Notes under the pieces: model-generated | Told to the model about the DNA's origin: nothing | The model's database searches: none | The model's input: only the letters and a program-made list of their open reading frames with translations | NCBI GenBank assembly: GCA_029261195.1 | Contig: JAJDBU010000075.1 | Coordinates: 1-64,000, forward strand | Direction of reading: 5' to 3' | DNA length: 64,000 nt | Source of the DNA: Nitrospirota bacterium | GTDB lineage: Bacteria; Nitrospirota; Nitrospiria; SBBL01; JAADHI01 | Shown: positions 1 to 7,734 of the stretch, piece by piece | Layout: every line of letters begins with the position of its first letter | Position numbering within the stretch: position 1 is the first letter of the stretch | Translations under genes and position numbers: made by a program

Positions 1-292
1 GTTACTTTTTCGATACATGGAGGCTCCTGGTGCACGCTTTTTAGGGGCTAAAGGTCTTTTTCTTTGCACTTGGAGCAGGATACTACAGATTAAAACCTTT
101 TAAAATCAAAAACTTATTGTTTTTTCAGCAAGCCCTATTTACTCCGGAACCGAGGTACAAAACAGGGAGATTCTATCATCTAATCTGACTCAGTTCTTGC
201 GAATTTTTATATTTACTTCTATATCGAGCGGTAATTATTGTGGATGCCTTTTTTTAACGCGGTCCTCTGAACGTCCGTAAGATGTAATGACC

Positions 293-315
293 AGGGCTAG
301 TCGCCCTTTTTTTTG
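293..315 (+). terminator. Possible rho-independent terminator reading in from the left
   Basis: On the plus strand AGGGC-(TAGTC)-GCCCT forms a 5-bp stem followed by eight T. It overlaps the stop codon of the convergent minus-strand exporter, whose C-terminal lysine codons supply the T-run. It would end a plus-strand gene lying left of the window. Bases 1-292 show no convincing gene or RNA. The stem is short, so this is only a candidate. Confidence 0.35.
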
Positions 316-2768
316 GGTGGGCGGAGCACATCCCCGTCAACATTGTATTTCTGGGATTCGCCGCGTGTGTGAAGTTCGATCCATTCGTTCGGCCTGACAC
401 GAAACATGAATCTCGGGCGCAGGCGTAGTACCAGGGCAGGCAGGAGGAAGACTGCTGAAAATGCGCTGGTCAACATCGCAATGGGCATCAAGATGCCTTC
501 GATGTGGAGGTAGTAGCCTGAGAAGGCAATCAGAAAGGTTCCGGCGGCAAAGGCGGTAGCGATGATAACAATCGCTCTGCCGGAGGTTTCCAATGTGATT
601 TTCACCACCCGGTCAATGTGCCGGTTCACAGAGAGTTCGTCCCTGAACCGGTAAAGAATGTAGATAGCGTAGTCGGCCCCCATGCCGACGGCCATTGCCG
701 AGGCGGCTGCGGTCGAGACGCCCAAAGGAATCCCGCTTAACCCCAGAAAACCGAAATTCCAGGCAACAGCGGTAATCAGCGGGATTAGAACAAAGAGACC
801 GGCAATAAAAGACTTGAAGATAAATGACGCCAGGATAAAGCAGATCCCGATCATCTGCGCAATGTTCAGAAGTTTACCGGAAATGATCACCTCGTTTAGG
901 GCCAGTGTTGCCGGTACGCTTCCGGCAACACGCAGTGTGACTCCGGGAGGGAAATCGGCTTTCTGAAATCGTCCGATTTCTTCAATGAGTTTAGCTGCCA
1001 ATTCCGTTTCATCTGATTTTAGGAAGGCGGTGATCACGGCATTTTGAAACGAAATATCCACCAGTTTTTTAAAGTCATCCGGATTACCTGAAACGGAATA
1101 GAGAAACAGAAACTGCGCCGCTTCTTCCCGGCTGGCAGGCACGGCTTCCTCCTCTGGGTCGTTCGCAAAAAAGGTTCTGCGCATCCGTTTCACTGTGTCA
1201 ACATAGGATTCAGTTCTGCCCACTTTCGGATCTCTCCGCAAATGGTCTTGCAGGTCCGAGATTGCGCGCATGACCTTAGGTTCTTTCAGCCCTCCCGGCT
1301 CAGGCGTTGTCACAAGGATGTTCAAGGTTGAGGTGCCGCCGAATTTTTCATTCAGAACAGCATCGTCTCGACTCAGAGCCGTCCGCTCAAAAAAAAGCCC
1401 GCGAAGGGAGTTTGCAAATTGGATACGACCCATAAAGATAAATGGCAGGATCAGCATCATGATTCCGACAATGATCACCTCTCTCCGTTTCGGCCCCAAG
1501 ATCCAATTTTCAAATATCGCCAGCAAGCGATCCGATCTGTGATGTTCAAGAACCGCTTCCAACTCTTCCCCGCTGGGTGGTGGAATGAGGGAACGCAGGG
1601 CGGGGATCAGGCTCATCTCCAGAATCAGGGCGCTTAGGATACCGAAGGCAGTCATTAATCCGAAGGAACGAAAGGTCGGCAGATCAAAGGTAATGAGTGA
1701 AGCGAAGCTCGCTGCCGCGACAAACCCGGCGGTAAGCACAACAGGAGCCATTTTTGAAGTGGCTTCGATTACGGCGGTTTTCTGGGCCGGTTCGGCCACA
1801 TCCATTCCGATGGAATATTCCAGCGCTTCATAAAAGCGCCGGAGGATTTGCACTGAGTGCCCGGCCGCCATTGCAACGATTAAAATAGGGGTTAAACCCA
1901 GGGTCCAGAGATCGAGTTTCATCCCGATGAAGCCCACAAGCCCCATTGCCCAGACCACACTCAAAAGGGCGGTCAGGGCAGGGATGAACATCCCCTGAAA
2001 GGTTTTGAAGGCGCGATAATGGATAAACATGATCAGGATAAAGGCAATCGGGAAAATCCAGGTGTTCATCAACTGCGTATCTTTTTCGAGAAAGGCCAAA
2101 GAAACCGGCAATCCTCCTAAATGAATCGAGGTATCGGCGTCGCTTTCTCTGAGTGCAATCCGGTGAAGGGCTTCGTAGAGTGCGAGGTCGTTTAAAGGCT
2201 CGCCAACAAGGGGTTCCCCGCTGATTTCGCGGCTTTTTTCAAATCCCCCTTCATTTTGAACATCGATAATAATCGCAGCAGCGCTCGCATCAGAGGAGAC
2301 CAGCGCACCGACATAAAGCGGGTTTGAAAAGACTCGTGTTTTCACACGCTCAGCCTCTTTTTGCGATGTTGGCACTTCCGGCATCAAAGCTTCGACATTA
2401 AAACCCTGATCATTAAAACGAAGGTGTTTGACCCGGCGTGAGGCGATACTGAGCACATTGTCGGAATAGATGCCGGGAATCCTTTTGATCTCTTGTGTGA
2501 TTCGATCAACCTTGTCGAGCAGTGGAGGGGTGAAGAGACTGCCGTGTTTTGAGACGACCCCCATGACGATCACCCTTCCACCACCAAAGAGCGCTTCGAT
2601 CTTGCTGTTGGTTTCGATATAGGGGTGTTCCTGAGGAAGAATCTGTTTCGGGTCGATCTCGGTTTCAATGGAGGGAATTTGCACAAAACAACTGAGGGTC
2701 ACGACCGTAATCAGTACCATGACCCCATAAGCATGTTTAACAATAAATTTAAAATAGCCCTGTTTCAC
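297..2768 (-). CDS. RND superfamily exporter, MMPL/HAE3 type
   Basis: This is an 823-residue inner-membrane protein with the duplicated RND layout. One helix lies near residues 11-31 and a periplasmic domain runs to about 230. Helices cluster at about 235-410, a second periplasmic domain follows, and a last helix bundle spans about 630-790. Each half carries the family's intramembrane motif: GHSVQILRRFYE near 303 and GMGADYAIYILYRF in the second half. Members move lipids, hopanoids or other hydrophobic molecules using the proton gradient; the substrate here is unknown. The start is GTG. No adaptor protein or outer-membrane channel gene is adjacent, which fits the single-component MMPL/HAE3 type. 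It is divergent from the GGDEF gene. Confidence 0.88.
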   Translation of the reverse strand: MKQGYFKFIVKHAYGVMVLITVVTLSCFVQIPSIETEIDPKQILPQEHPYIETNSKIEALFGGGRVIVMGVVSKHGSLFTPPLLDKVDRITQEIKRIPGIYSDNVLSIASRRVKHLRFNDQGFNVEALMPEVPTSQKEAERVKTRVFSNPLYVGALVSSDASAAAIIIDVQNEGGFEKSREISGEPLVGEPLNDLALYEALHRIALRESDADTSIHLGGLPVSLAFLEKDTQLMNTWIFPIAFILIMFIHYRAFKTFQGMFIPALTALLSVVWAMGLVGFIGMKLDLWTLGLTPILIVAMAAGHSVQILRRFYEALEYSIGMDVAEPAQKTAVIEATSKMAPVVLTAGFVAAASFASLITFDLPTFRSFGLMTAFGILSALILEMSLIPALRSLIPPPSGEELEAVLEHHRSDRLLAIFENWILGPKRREVIIVGIMMLILPFIFMGRIQFANSLRGLFFERTALSRDDAVLNEKFGGTSTLNILVTTPEPGGLKEPKVMRAISDLQDHLRRDPKVGRTESYVDTVKRMRRTFFANDPEEEAVPASREEAAQFLFLYSVSGNPDDFKKLVDISFQNAVITAFLKSDETELAAKLIEEIGRFQKADFPPGVTLRVAGSVPATLALNEVIISGKLLNIAQMIGICFILASFIFKSFIAGLFVLIPLITAVAWNFGFLGLSGIPLGVSTAAASAMAVGMGADYAIYILYRFRDELSVNRHIDRVVKITLETSGRAIVIIATAFAAGTFLIAFSGYYLHIEGILMPIAMLTSAFSAVFLLPALVLRLRPRFMFRVRPNEWIELHTRGESQKYNVDGDVLRPPKKKGD

Positions 2769-3045
2769 GGGCAGCAGGATATCACTTTATCGATACACCG
2801 GCAATCAGTGCTCTTGAAAATGCTTCGGCCGATACCTCATCTATCACCTTGTTTTTATTCCTGAAAAGAGATACAACATGAAATATCGCGTCTTTAGGCG
2901 CTGAGGAGATAAAAAGAAGATCAATCATTCCTTTAGAACTTCAGTCAACAATGGCGTCTAGATATTTGCCTTAGGGTACGGATGTAATCAAAATACGCCC
3001 TTCAGTTCATCATGTGGTATGATTTCCCCTGAGAGAAGCAAGTCT

Positions 3046-3822
3046 ATGATGTCTGATTCTAAAATCCGAAATAGCCCCGAAAACCACACAGCCTACGCGC
3101 TGGGAGTGAATCTCAGCGAAGCCATCCGCTTAATCTGCCATGCGGGGTATCCGGATCCACGATTAGAAGGGGAGTCCGGGGGAGAAGGGCAACTTTTGCA
3201 ACGCGTCATTGATGGATTGTGCACCCTGTCGATGCAAGACGGCTTAACGGGACTGAGCAACCTGCGATATTTTCAGATCGCAATAAAGCAGGAAATCCAC
3301 CGTGCGGAACGTGATGGCACAACTTGCGCCCTCCTGATGATCGACATCGACCACTTCAAATCAATCAATGATACTTACGGACATCCGGCAGGTGATGCTG
3401 CGCTCATCATCATTGCTGAACGGCTCAAAATGGGTCTTAGACCGGGAGACACCATTTCCCGTTACGGCGGAGAAGAATTTGCGATTATCCTTCCGAATTG
3501 CCCATTGAAATATGCCCTTCAAGTTGCAGAAAGACTCCGCTTATCTGTTTCAGAAGAAAAAGTCTCCGTTGCAGAGCAGAGCTTGATCTCCATCACCGTC
3601 AGCATTGGCGCCGCAGAATCCAGCGTGTCATCCCCTCTGGATTCTGAGGGACTCATCAAGTTGGCGGATGAATACCTGTACAAGGCCAAAACCCTTGGAC
3701 GAAACCGAAGCTATTCAGTGGCCCCGATCACATCTGCTGTCTCTGAATTAGAAAAAAGTGCGCTTTTCAATCAAAATAATCAGACAAAACGGAAAAAGAG
3801 AAAGAAAGATCCGTCGCTTTAG
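3046..3822 (+). CDS. Diguanylate cyclase (GGDEF)
   Basis: The protein makes cyclic-di-GMP from two GTP. A short N-terminal region of about 60 residues shows no recognisable sensor or membrane segment. The GGDEF domain follows with MIDIDHFKSINDTYGH and the active signature RYGGEEFAIILP. An RPGD motif five residues before GGEEF is a typical RxxD inhibitory site for product feedback. The ORF track starts at 3019, but no ribosome site precedes that ATG. GAGAGAAG lies about eight bases before the ATG pair at 3046, so the shorter start is chosen. Other c-di-GMP proteins in the window are the GGDEF-EAL regulator and the PilZ protein. Confidence 0.9.
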   Translation: MMSDSKIRNSPENHTAYALGVNLSEAIRLICHAGYPDPRLEGESGGEGQLLQRVIDGLCTLSMQDGLTGLSNLRYFQIAIKQEIHRAERDGTTCALLMIDIDHFKSINDTYGHPAGDAALIIIAERLKMGLRPGDTISRYGGEEFAIILPNCPLKYALQVAERLRLSVSEEKVSVAEQSLISITVSIGAAESSVSSPLDSEGLIKLADEYLYKAKTLGRNRSYSVAPITSAVSELEKSALFNQNNQTKRKKRKKDPSL

Positions 3823-3890
3823 TGCCATAAGATTCTGCCCCCCTCTTCATTAAATTCTAACTGCCCGCTTCATTTTTACAGCCTAAGATC

Positions 3891-4256
3891 TCATTGATTT
3901 GTAGATGACGACTTCGCCTTGTCCATGTCTTTGCCAATTTTATAGGCGTCAAATATGCCAAAAGTCCAAATGAGCATGATCAGCATTGTGGCAAAGTTCG
4001 TGAGTAAAAAATCTTCAGTACTGAAGTTTTTTGTCACCAAGACGGAAACCTCATCGAAGTTGAGCAGTTCACTCTCTTTTGGGATTTCTCTAAAGATGAT
4101 CTGTGCTTGCTTGATCGCTTGGGTCGCAATGACCACCAAACAACAAAGCGTGCTCATAATCAAGAACGCGCCCCGCCGATATCGCTTCAGGTAAAGGTGT
4201 CCCGCACCCGCACCCAGTACGCCCGACAAAAAAGCAGCTTTAAGCGCCTTCTTCAT
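3891..4256 (-). CDS. Small membrane protein, TM2-like
   Basis: This 121-residue protein has three predicted membrane segments: an N-terminal one with GVLGAGAGHLYLKRYRRGAF, one near residues 32-48, and one near 88-105 ending in FGIFDAYKIG. A glycine-rich turn followed by a tyrosine-rich basic patch, and a final FDAY motif, resemble the TM2/DUF6677-like group, whose function is unknown. A soluble acidic loop of about 35 residues separates helices two and three. It lies convergent to the GGDEF gene and downstream of the DASS transporter, about 160 bases away. No function is claimed. Confidence 0.6.
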   Translation of the reverse strand: MKKALKAAFLSGVLGAGAGHLYLKRYRRGAFLIMSTLCCLVVIATQAIKQAQIIFREIPKESELLNFDEVSVLVTKNFSTEDFLLTNFATMLIMLIWTFGIFDAYKIGKDMDKAKSSSTNQ

Positions 4257-4414
4257 AAGACAATCTGTGAAATGAAAGGGTTCATATTTTGGGCGCTACT
4301 TTCTCTAAATCCAAGAGCGTTAATAAATTTTCAGGTTCTGGTTGCGGTTTGAATATTACCACTAATGACCTCTTCTCTATTTTTTTGGAAATGATTCGAG
4401 CGCAAGTCTCAACT

Positions 4415-5890
4415 TTATTTAACCTGCACCCACTCAGGCAGTGTCCCCGCTTCGATATGAAACACGATACCCATCAATGTCATTGCCAAGAGGGTAGTCA
4501 GTAGAATGGAGACAATGTTGAGCCATATGCCGGCTTTGATCATTTGCGGGATGCGGATGTGACCACTGGCAAAAACAATGGCGTTGGGCGGTGTGGACAT
4601 GGGCAGCATGAATGCACAGGAAGCCGCCAGTGTTGCGGGAATGGTAAAGAGCAGGGGGTTTTCATTTAAGGCCAGACTCATTCCTCCGAGGACCGGCAGT
4701 AAGACCGAAATGAGGGCGACGTTGCTCATGAGTTCCGTCATCAAAAGGGCAACAGAAATCACGGCAATGAGCATCGTCAGTGTTCCGTAAACTGAGAGTG
4801 ATGAAAGTTCGGATCCAATGACCTCAACCAGGCCGCTCTGTCCCATCGCGGCGGCAATCGATAGGCCGCCACCAAAAAGAAGCAGGATGCCCCAGGGCAA
4901 TCGTTTCATGTCATCCCAGACTAATATTCTTTCTCCTCGCACCAAACCAGTCGGGAGAATAAAAAGGACAACTGCTGCAATGATGGCAATGCCGGTGTCA
5001 GTGATGGAAAAGGGCAACAGTTTTTTAAACATCCAAAAGGCGGCAGTACTAATGAAAACCGTCATCACGCGTTTTTCAGCCCTCGACATTTTCCCCAGTT
5101 TTTGCCATTCGGCTTCAATGACTTCATCTGCGTGTCTTATTTTTCCAAGGCCGTTCGGATAGATGCACCTTGTCAAAATAACCCAGCAAAGCAGCAATAA
5201 GATAACAGCAAAGGGTAGTCCGATTTGCATCCAGGAGGCGAAACTGATCGCGTAGTTATATTGCTCTTGAATAAAACCGGCGAAGACGGCGTTTGGCGGT
5301 GTTCCGATCAGGGTTGCCGTGCCGCCGATGTTTGCGGCATAGGCGATGCCTAACATTAAGGAGAGGGCAAAGTAACGCTCCCCTTCGTTTGAAGATGATC
5401 GAAGAGGGCCTTGATCTTTTAAAATGAGATCCAATACGGAACCGGCAATGGGCAGCATCATGACGGTCGTCGCTGTATTGCTCATCCACATACTTAAGAA
5501 TGCCGTGGCAATCATAAAACCGCCGATGATGCCGTTGGCGCTTGTCCCGGTCATTTTGAGTATGGCCAGGGAAATCCGTTTGTGAATCCCCCATTTTTCC
5601 AGGGCGAGCGCAAGGACAAACCCACCCATAAAAAGGAATACGATGTAGTGCCCATAGGACAGGCTTGTCTTTTTGATGGGCATGATATCAAGCAGGGGAA
5701 AAAGGATGATGGGGAGCAGTGACGTGACGGGAATCGGAATCGCTTCAGAAACCCACCAGGAAAGCATTAAAGCCACGACGGCGACAACACGCCATCCGAG
5801 ATCGCTGATGGCTGCAGGTGTCGGCATGACAAGGATGATCGCAAATGCGAAGAGGCCAATAAAAAGGCCGTAAAATTTTGAGTTGTTCAA
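4415..5890 (-). CDS. DASS (SLC13) family anion symporter
   Basis: This 491-residue inner-membrane transporter has about twelve hydrophobic segments. It shows the two family substrate/sodium signatures: MSNTATTVMMLP near residue 135 and the equivalent second-half hairpin around PMSTPPNAIVFASGHI. Members import dicarboxylates, citrate, sulfate or phosphate with sodium. The family is clear but the substrate cannot be read from the sequence. The ORF begins with TTG (TTGAACAAC) and only a weak purine stretch precedes it. It is divergent from the barrel-protein gene at 6147. Confidence 0.9.
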   Translation of the reverse strand: MNNSKFYGLFIGLFAFAIILVMPTPAAISDLGWRVVAVVALMLSWWVSEAIPIPVTSLLPIILFPLLDIMPIKKTSLSYGHYIVFLFMGGFVLALALEKWGIHKRISLAILKMTGTSANGIIGGFMIATAFLSMWMSNTATTVMMLPIAGSVLDLILKDQGPLRSSSNEGERYFALSLMLGIAYAANIGGTATLIGTPPNAVFAGFIQEQYNYAISFASWMQIGLPFAVILLLLCWVILTRCIYPNGLGKIRHADEVIEAEWQKLGKMSRAEKRVMTVFISTAAFWMFKKLLPFSITDTGIAIIAAVVLFILPTGLVRGERILVWDDMKRLPWGILLLFGGGLSIAAAMGQSGLVEVIGSELSSLSVYGTLTMLIAVISVALLMTELMSNVALISVLLPVLGGMSLALNENPLLFTIPATLAASCAFMLPMSTPPNAIVFASGHIRIPQMIKAGIWLNIVSILLTTLLAMTLMGIVFHIEAGTLPEWVQVK

Positions 5891-6039
5891 TTTCCGCTGC
5901 TCTGCAATTTTCTATTCTCTGAAGGATTGTCAATCATAAATCATTTCACTTGAATTGTAATGATCGCAGGACATAAATCTTCAATTTCGTCTCGCTTTAC
6001 TCTTTTAAATTTCATGGTAAGCTTTGTGAATACAAATAT

Positions 6040-6065
6040 GAAGGGACCTCTGATTAAGTCCCTTC
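6040..6065. other. Perfect hairpin upstream of the barrel-protein gene
   Basis: GAAGGGAC and GTCCCTTC form a perfect 8-bp stem around a 10-base loop in the DASS/barrel intergenic region. No T-run follows on either strand, so it is not a normal terminator. It could be an operator or an mRNA leader structure. The rest of 5891-6146 shows no gene. Confidence 0.4.
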
Positions 6066-6146
6066 CTAATGAGGCAATGCCCCTTCTTACTCTGTAAAAA
6101 ATCAAACTTTGTAAACCTAAAACAAAGAATAATGAGGAGTATGGTG

Positions 6147-7265
6147 ATGAAAAAAGGATACATCATATGTCTGTTTGCCGGACTTTGCCTAAGCTGGGCA
6201 AGCTCAGCAAAGGCCTTGGAGTTGTCTGCATTTGGCGATGTGACATTTAGCGATAGCAATAAGACCGGGGAACCCGGCGGTTTTTCACTGGGACAACTTG
6301 ATTTCTGGGCGACTCAGAAATTGGATCAGGACGGGCGATTCAAGGTCTTTTTTGAATTGGTCGTTGAGTCCCATGATGGCGGCTTTGTCATTGATCTGGA
6401 ACGATTGTGGGTTCAAGCCTCTATCAAATCCAACTGGGATATCCGTGCCGGAAGGTTTCATTCTTCTCTTGGTTATTGGAATCGAGTGTATCACCACGGA
6501 TCCCACATGCAGACCACTGTATTCCGCCCTCTCTTTCTGGATTTTGAGGATGGTTCAAGCGCAGTGCTTCCGTCTCACATTGTCGGGCTGATGGCCCTTG
6601 GTCATTTCGATACCTCTATCAGCGGTGTGACGATTGAGTTCCAGGCTGGAAACGGCGCACACCATAACGGGGAGGAGATCGATCCGAATAGCTCCGGTGA
6701 TAACGATGATGCAAAAGGTTTTGCCGCCCGGGCGCTCGTTTCCCCTCACGCGCTGGATGGTCTGGGCATAGGGTTCAGCTTCAATTACAACAAACTGCAA
6801 CAGACCCTGATTAACAAGGACGTCAATAAGGATGGGAATCTGGATGTCACGCCATTAAGCGCAGAGCGTGACTGGGTGGATCAAATGATTTACGAAGTGG
6901 ATTTAAGCTTTGTGGATGAACTGACGACGGGGATCGAATTGATCTCCGAATATTATGTGGTAGACAATGAAGACCCAGCAGGAAAATCCTATCAAACGAC
7001 ATTTTGGTATGTGCAGATCGGGAAGACATTTTTTGATTTTGTCACCCCCTATGCCCGATATGAGTCTTTTGAAGACCTCGATCCGAAAGATCCCTACTTT
7101 GTGACCCTGGGCACAAGCGAATACGCTCTCGGTCTCCTGGGCGCCCGGTTTGATTTTAACCTGATAATGGGAGCAGAGACTTCGATTAAAATTGAAGTGG
7201 GCGCTAAAGATGAGCCTGGCGGATCAAGCGAGTCCTATGCCCTTCAATGGACATTTGGATTTTAG
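6147..7265 (+). CDS. Outer-membrane beta-barrel (porin-like) protein
   Basis: The 372-residue product has a signal peptide (MKKGYIICLFAGLCLSWASSAKA) followed by alternating amphipathic strands. It ends in phenylalanine (ALQWTFGF), the usual C-terminal signature for outer-membrane barrel insertion. The ORF track starts at 6069, but GAGGAG lies seven bases before the ATG at 6147 and that start gives a clean signal peptide. The fold resembles phosphate-selective or general porins, but no family is certain. The gene sits 15 bases before the PstS-like gene and then the GGDEF-EAL regulator, so the three probably form one operon linking outer-membrane uptake to c-di-GMP signalling. Confidence 0.75.
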   Translation: MKKGYIICLFAGLCLSWASSAKALELSAFGDVTFSDSNKTGEPGGFSLGQLDFWATQKLDQDGRFKVFFELVVESHDGGFVIDLERLWVQASIKSNWDIRAGRFHSSLGYWNRVYHHGSHMQTTVFRPLFLDFEDGSSAVLPSHIVGLMALGHFDTSISGVTIEFQAGNGAHHNGEEIDPNSSGDNDDAKGFAARALVSPHALDGLGIGFSFNYNKLQQTLINKDVNKDGNLDVTPLSAERDWVDQMIYEVDLSFVDELTTGIELISEYYVVDNEDPAGKSYQTTFWYVQIGKTFFDFVTPYARYESFEDLDPKDPYFVTLGTSEYALGLLGARFDFNLIMGAETSIKIEVGAKDEPGGSSESYALQWTFGF

Positions 7266-7280
7266 AAGAGGGCGAAGTTC

Positions 7281-7721
7281 ATGAAAGTTTTATCCAAAAT
7301 AGTTGTTGTCCTGCCTCTGATATTTTTTTTGTCTCTACCTGGAATAGTTTCCGCAGGCGACATTGCGGTGATTGCAAACAGCAGTTTCCCGATAGACAAG
7401 GTGAACAGCGGCTATCTAAAAAAAGTGTATCTGGGGAAAAAAACAACTGAAGGCGGCATGAAGATTGTTCCCGTAGACTATCAAGACAATGGGCCTGTGA
7501 AACGGGATTTTATCGGGAAGCTCCTGTTTTCGACGGTCGGGAAATACCAGGCCTACTGGCTTAAACAGATTTTTCGGGAGGGGCTTACACCGCCCGCATC
7601 TGTCCAGAATGTTCAGAGGATGGTCAACAGAGTCAGAAAAACAAAAGGCGCAATCGGGTATCTATATGTTGTTGATCTGGAAAACAAACAAGGCATTAAG
7701 GTTTTATATTTGATGAGGTAA
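7281..7721 (+). CDS. Small periplasmic PstS-like binding-domain protein
   Basis: This 146-residue secreted protein has a signal peptide ending near VSAGD. The body resembles one lobe of PstS-type phosphate-binding proteins (IAVIANSSFPIDKVNSGYLKKVYLG, then KGAIGYLYV near the C terminus). It is about half the length of true PstS, so it is a single-domain relative rather than a full transporter subunit, and no ABC permease genes are nearby. It lies 15 bases after the barrel gene and 13 bases before the GGDEF-EAL gene. Such small proteins often sit beside membrane sensors, so a ligand-presenting role for the downstream regulator is an inference. Confidence 0.7.
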   Translation: MKVLSKIVVVLPLIFFLSLPGIVSAGDIAVIANSSFPIDKVNSGYLKKVYLGKKTTEGGMKIVPVDYQDNGPVKRDFIGKLLFSTVGKYQAYWLKQIFREGLTPPASVQNVQRMVNRVRKTKGAIGYLYVVDLENKQGIKVLYLMR

Positions 7722-7734
7722 TGGGTCTTCCTGT

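Noticed and set aside
5256-5594. 112-aa ORF inside the DASS gene and similar long shadow ORFs
   Set aside because: These are out-of-frame shadows of well-supported genes, with arginine/histidine-rich random composition.
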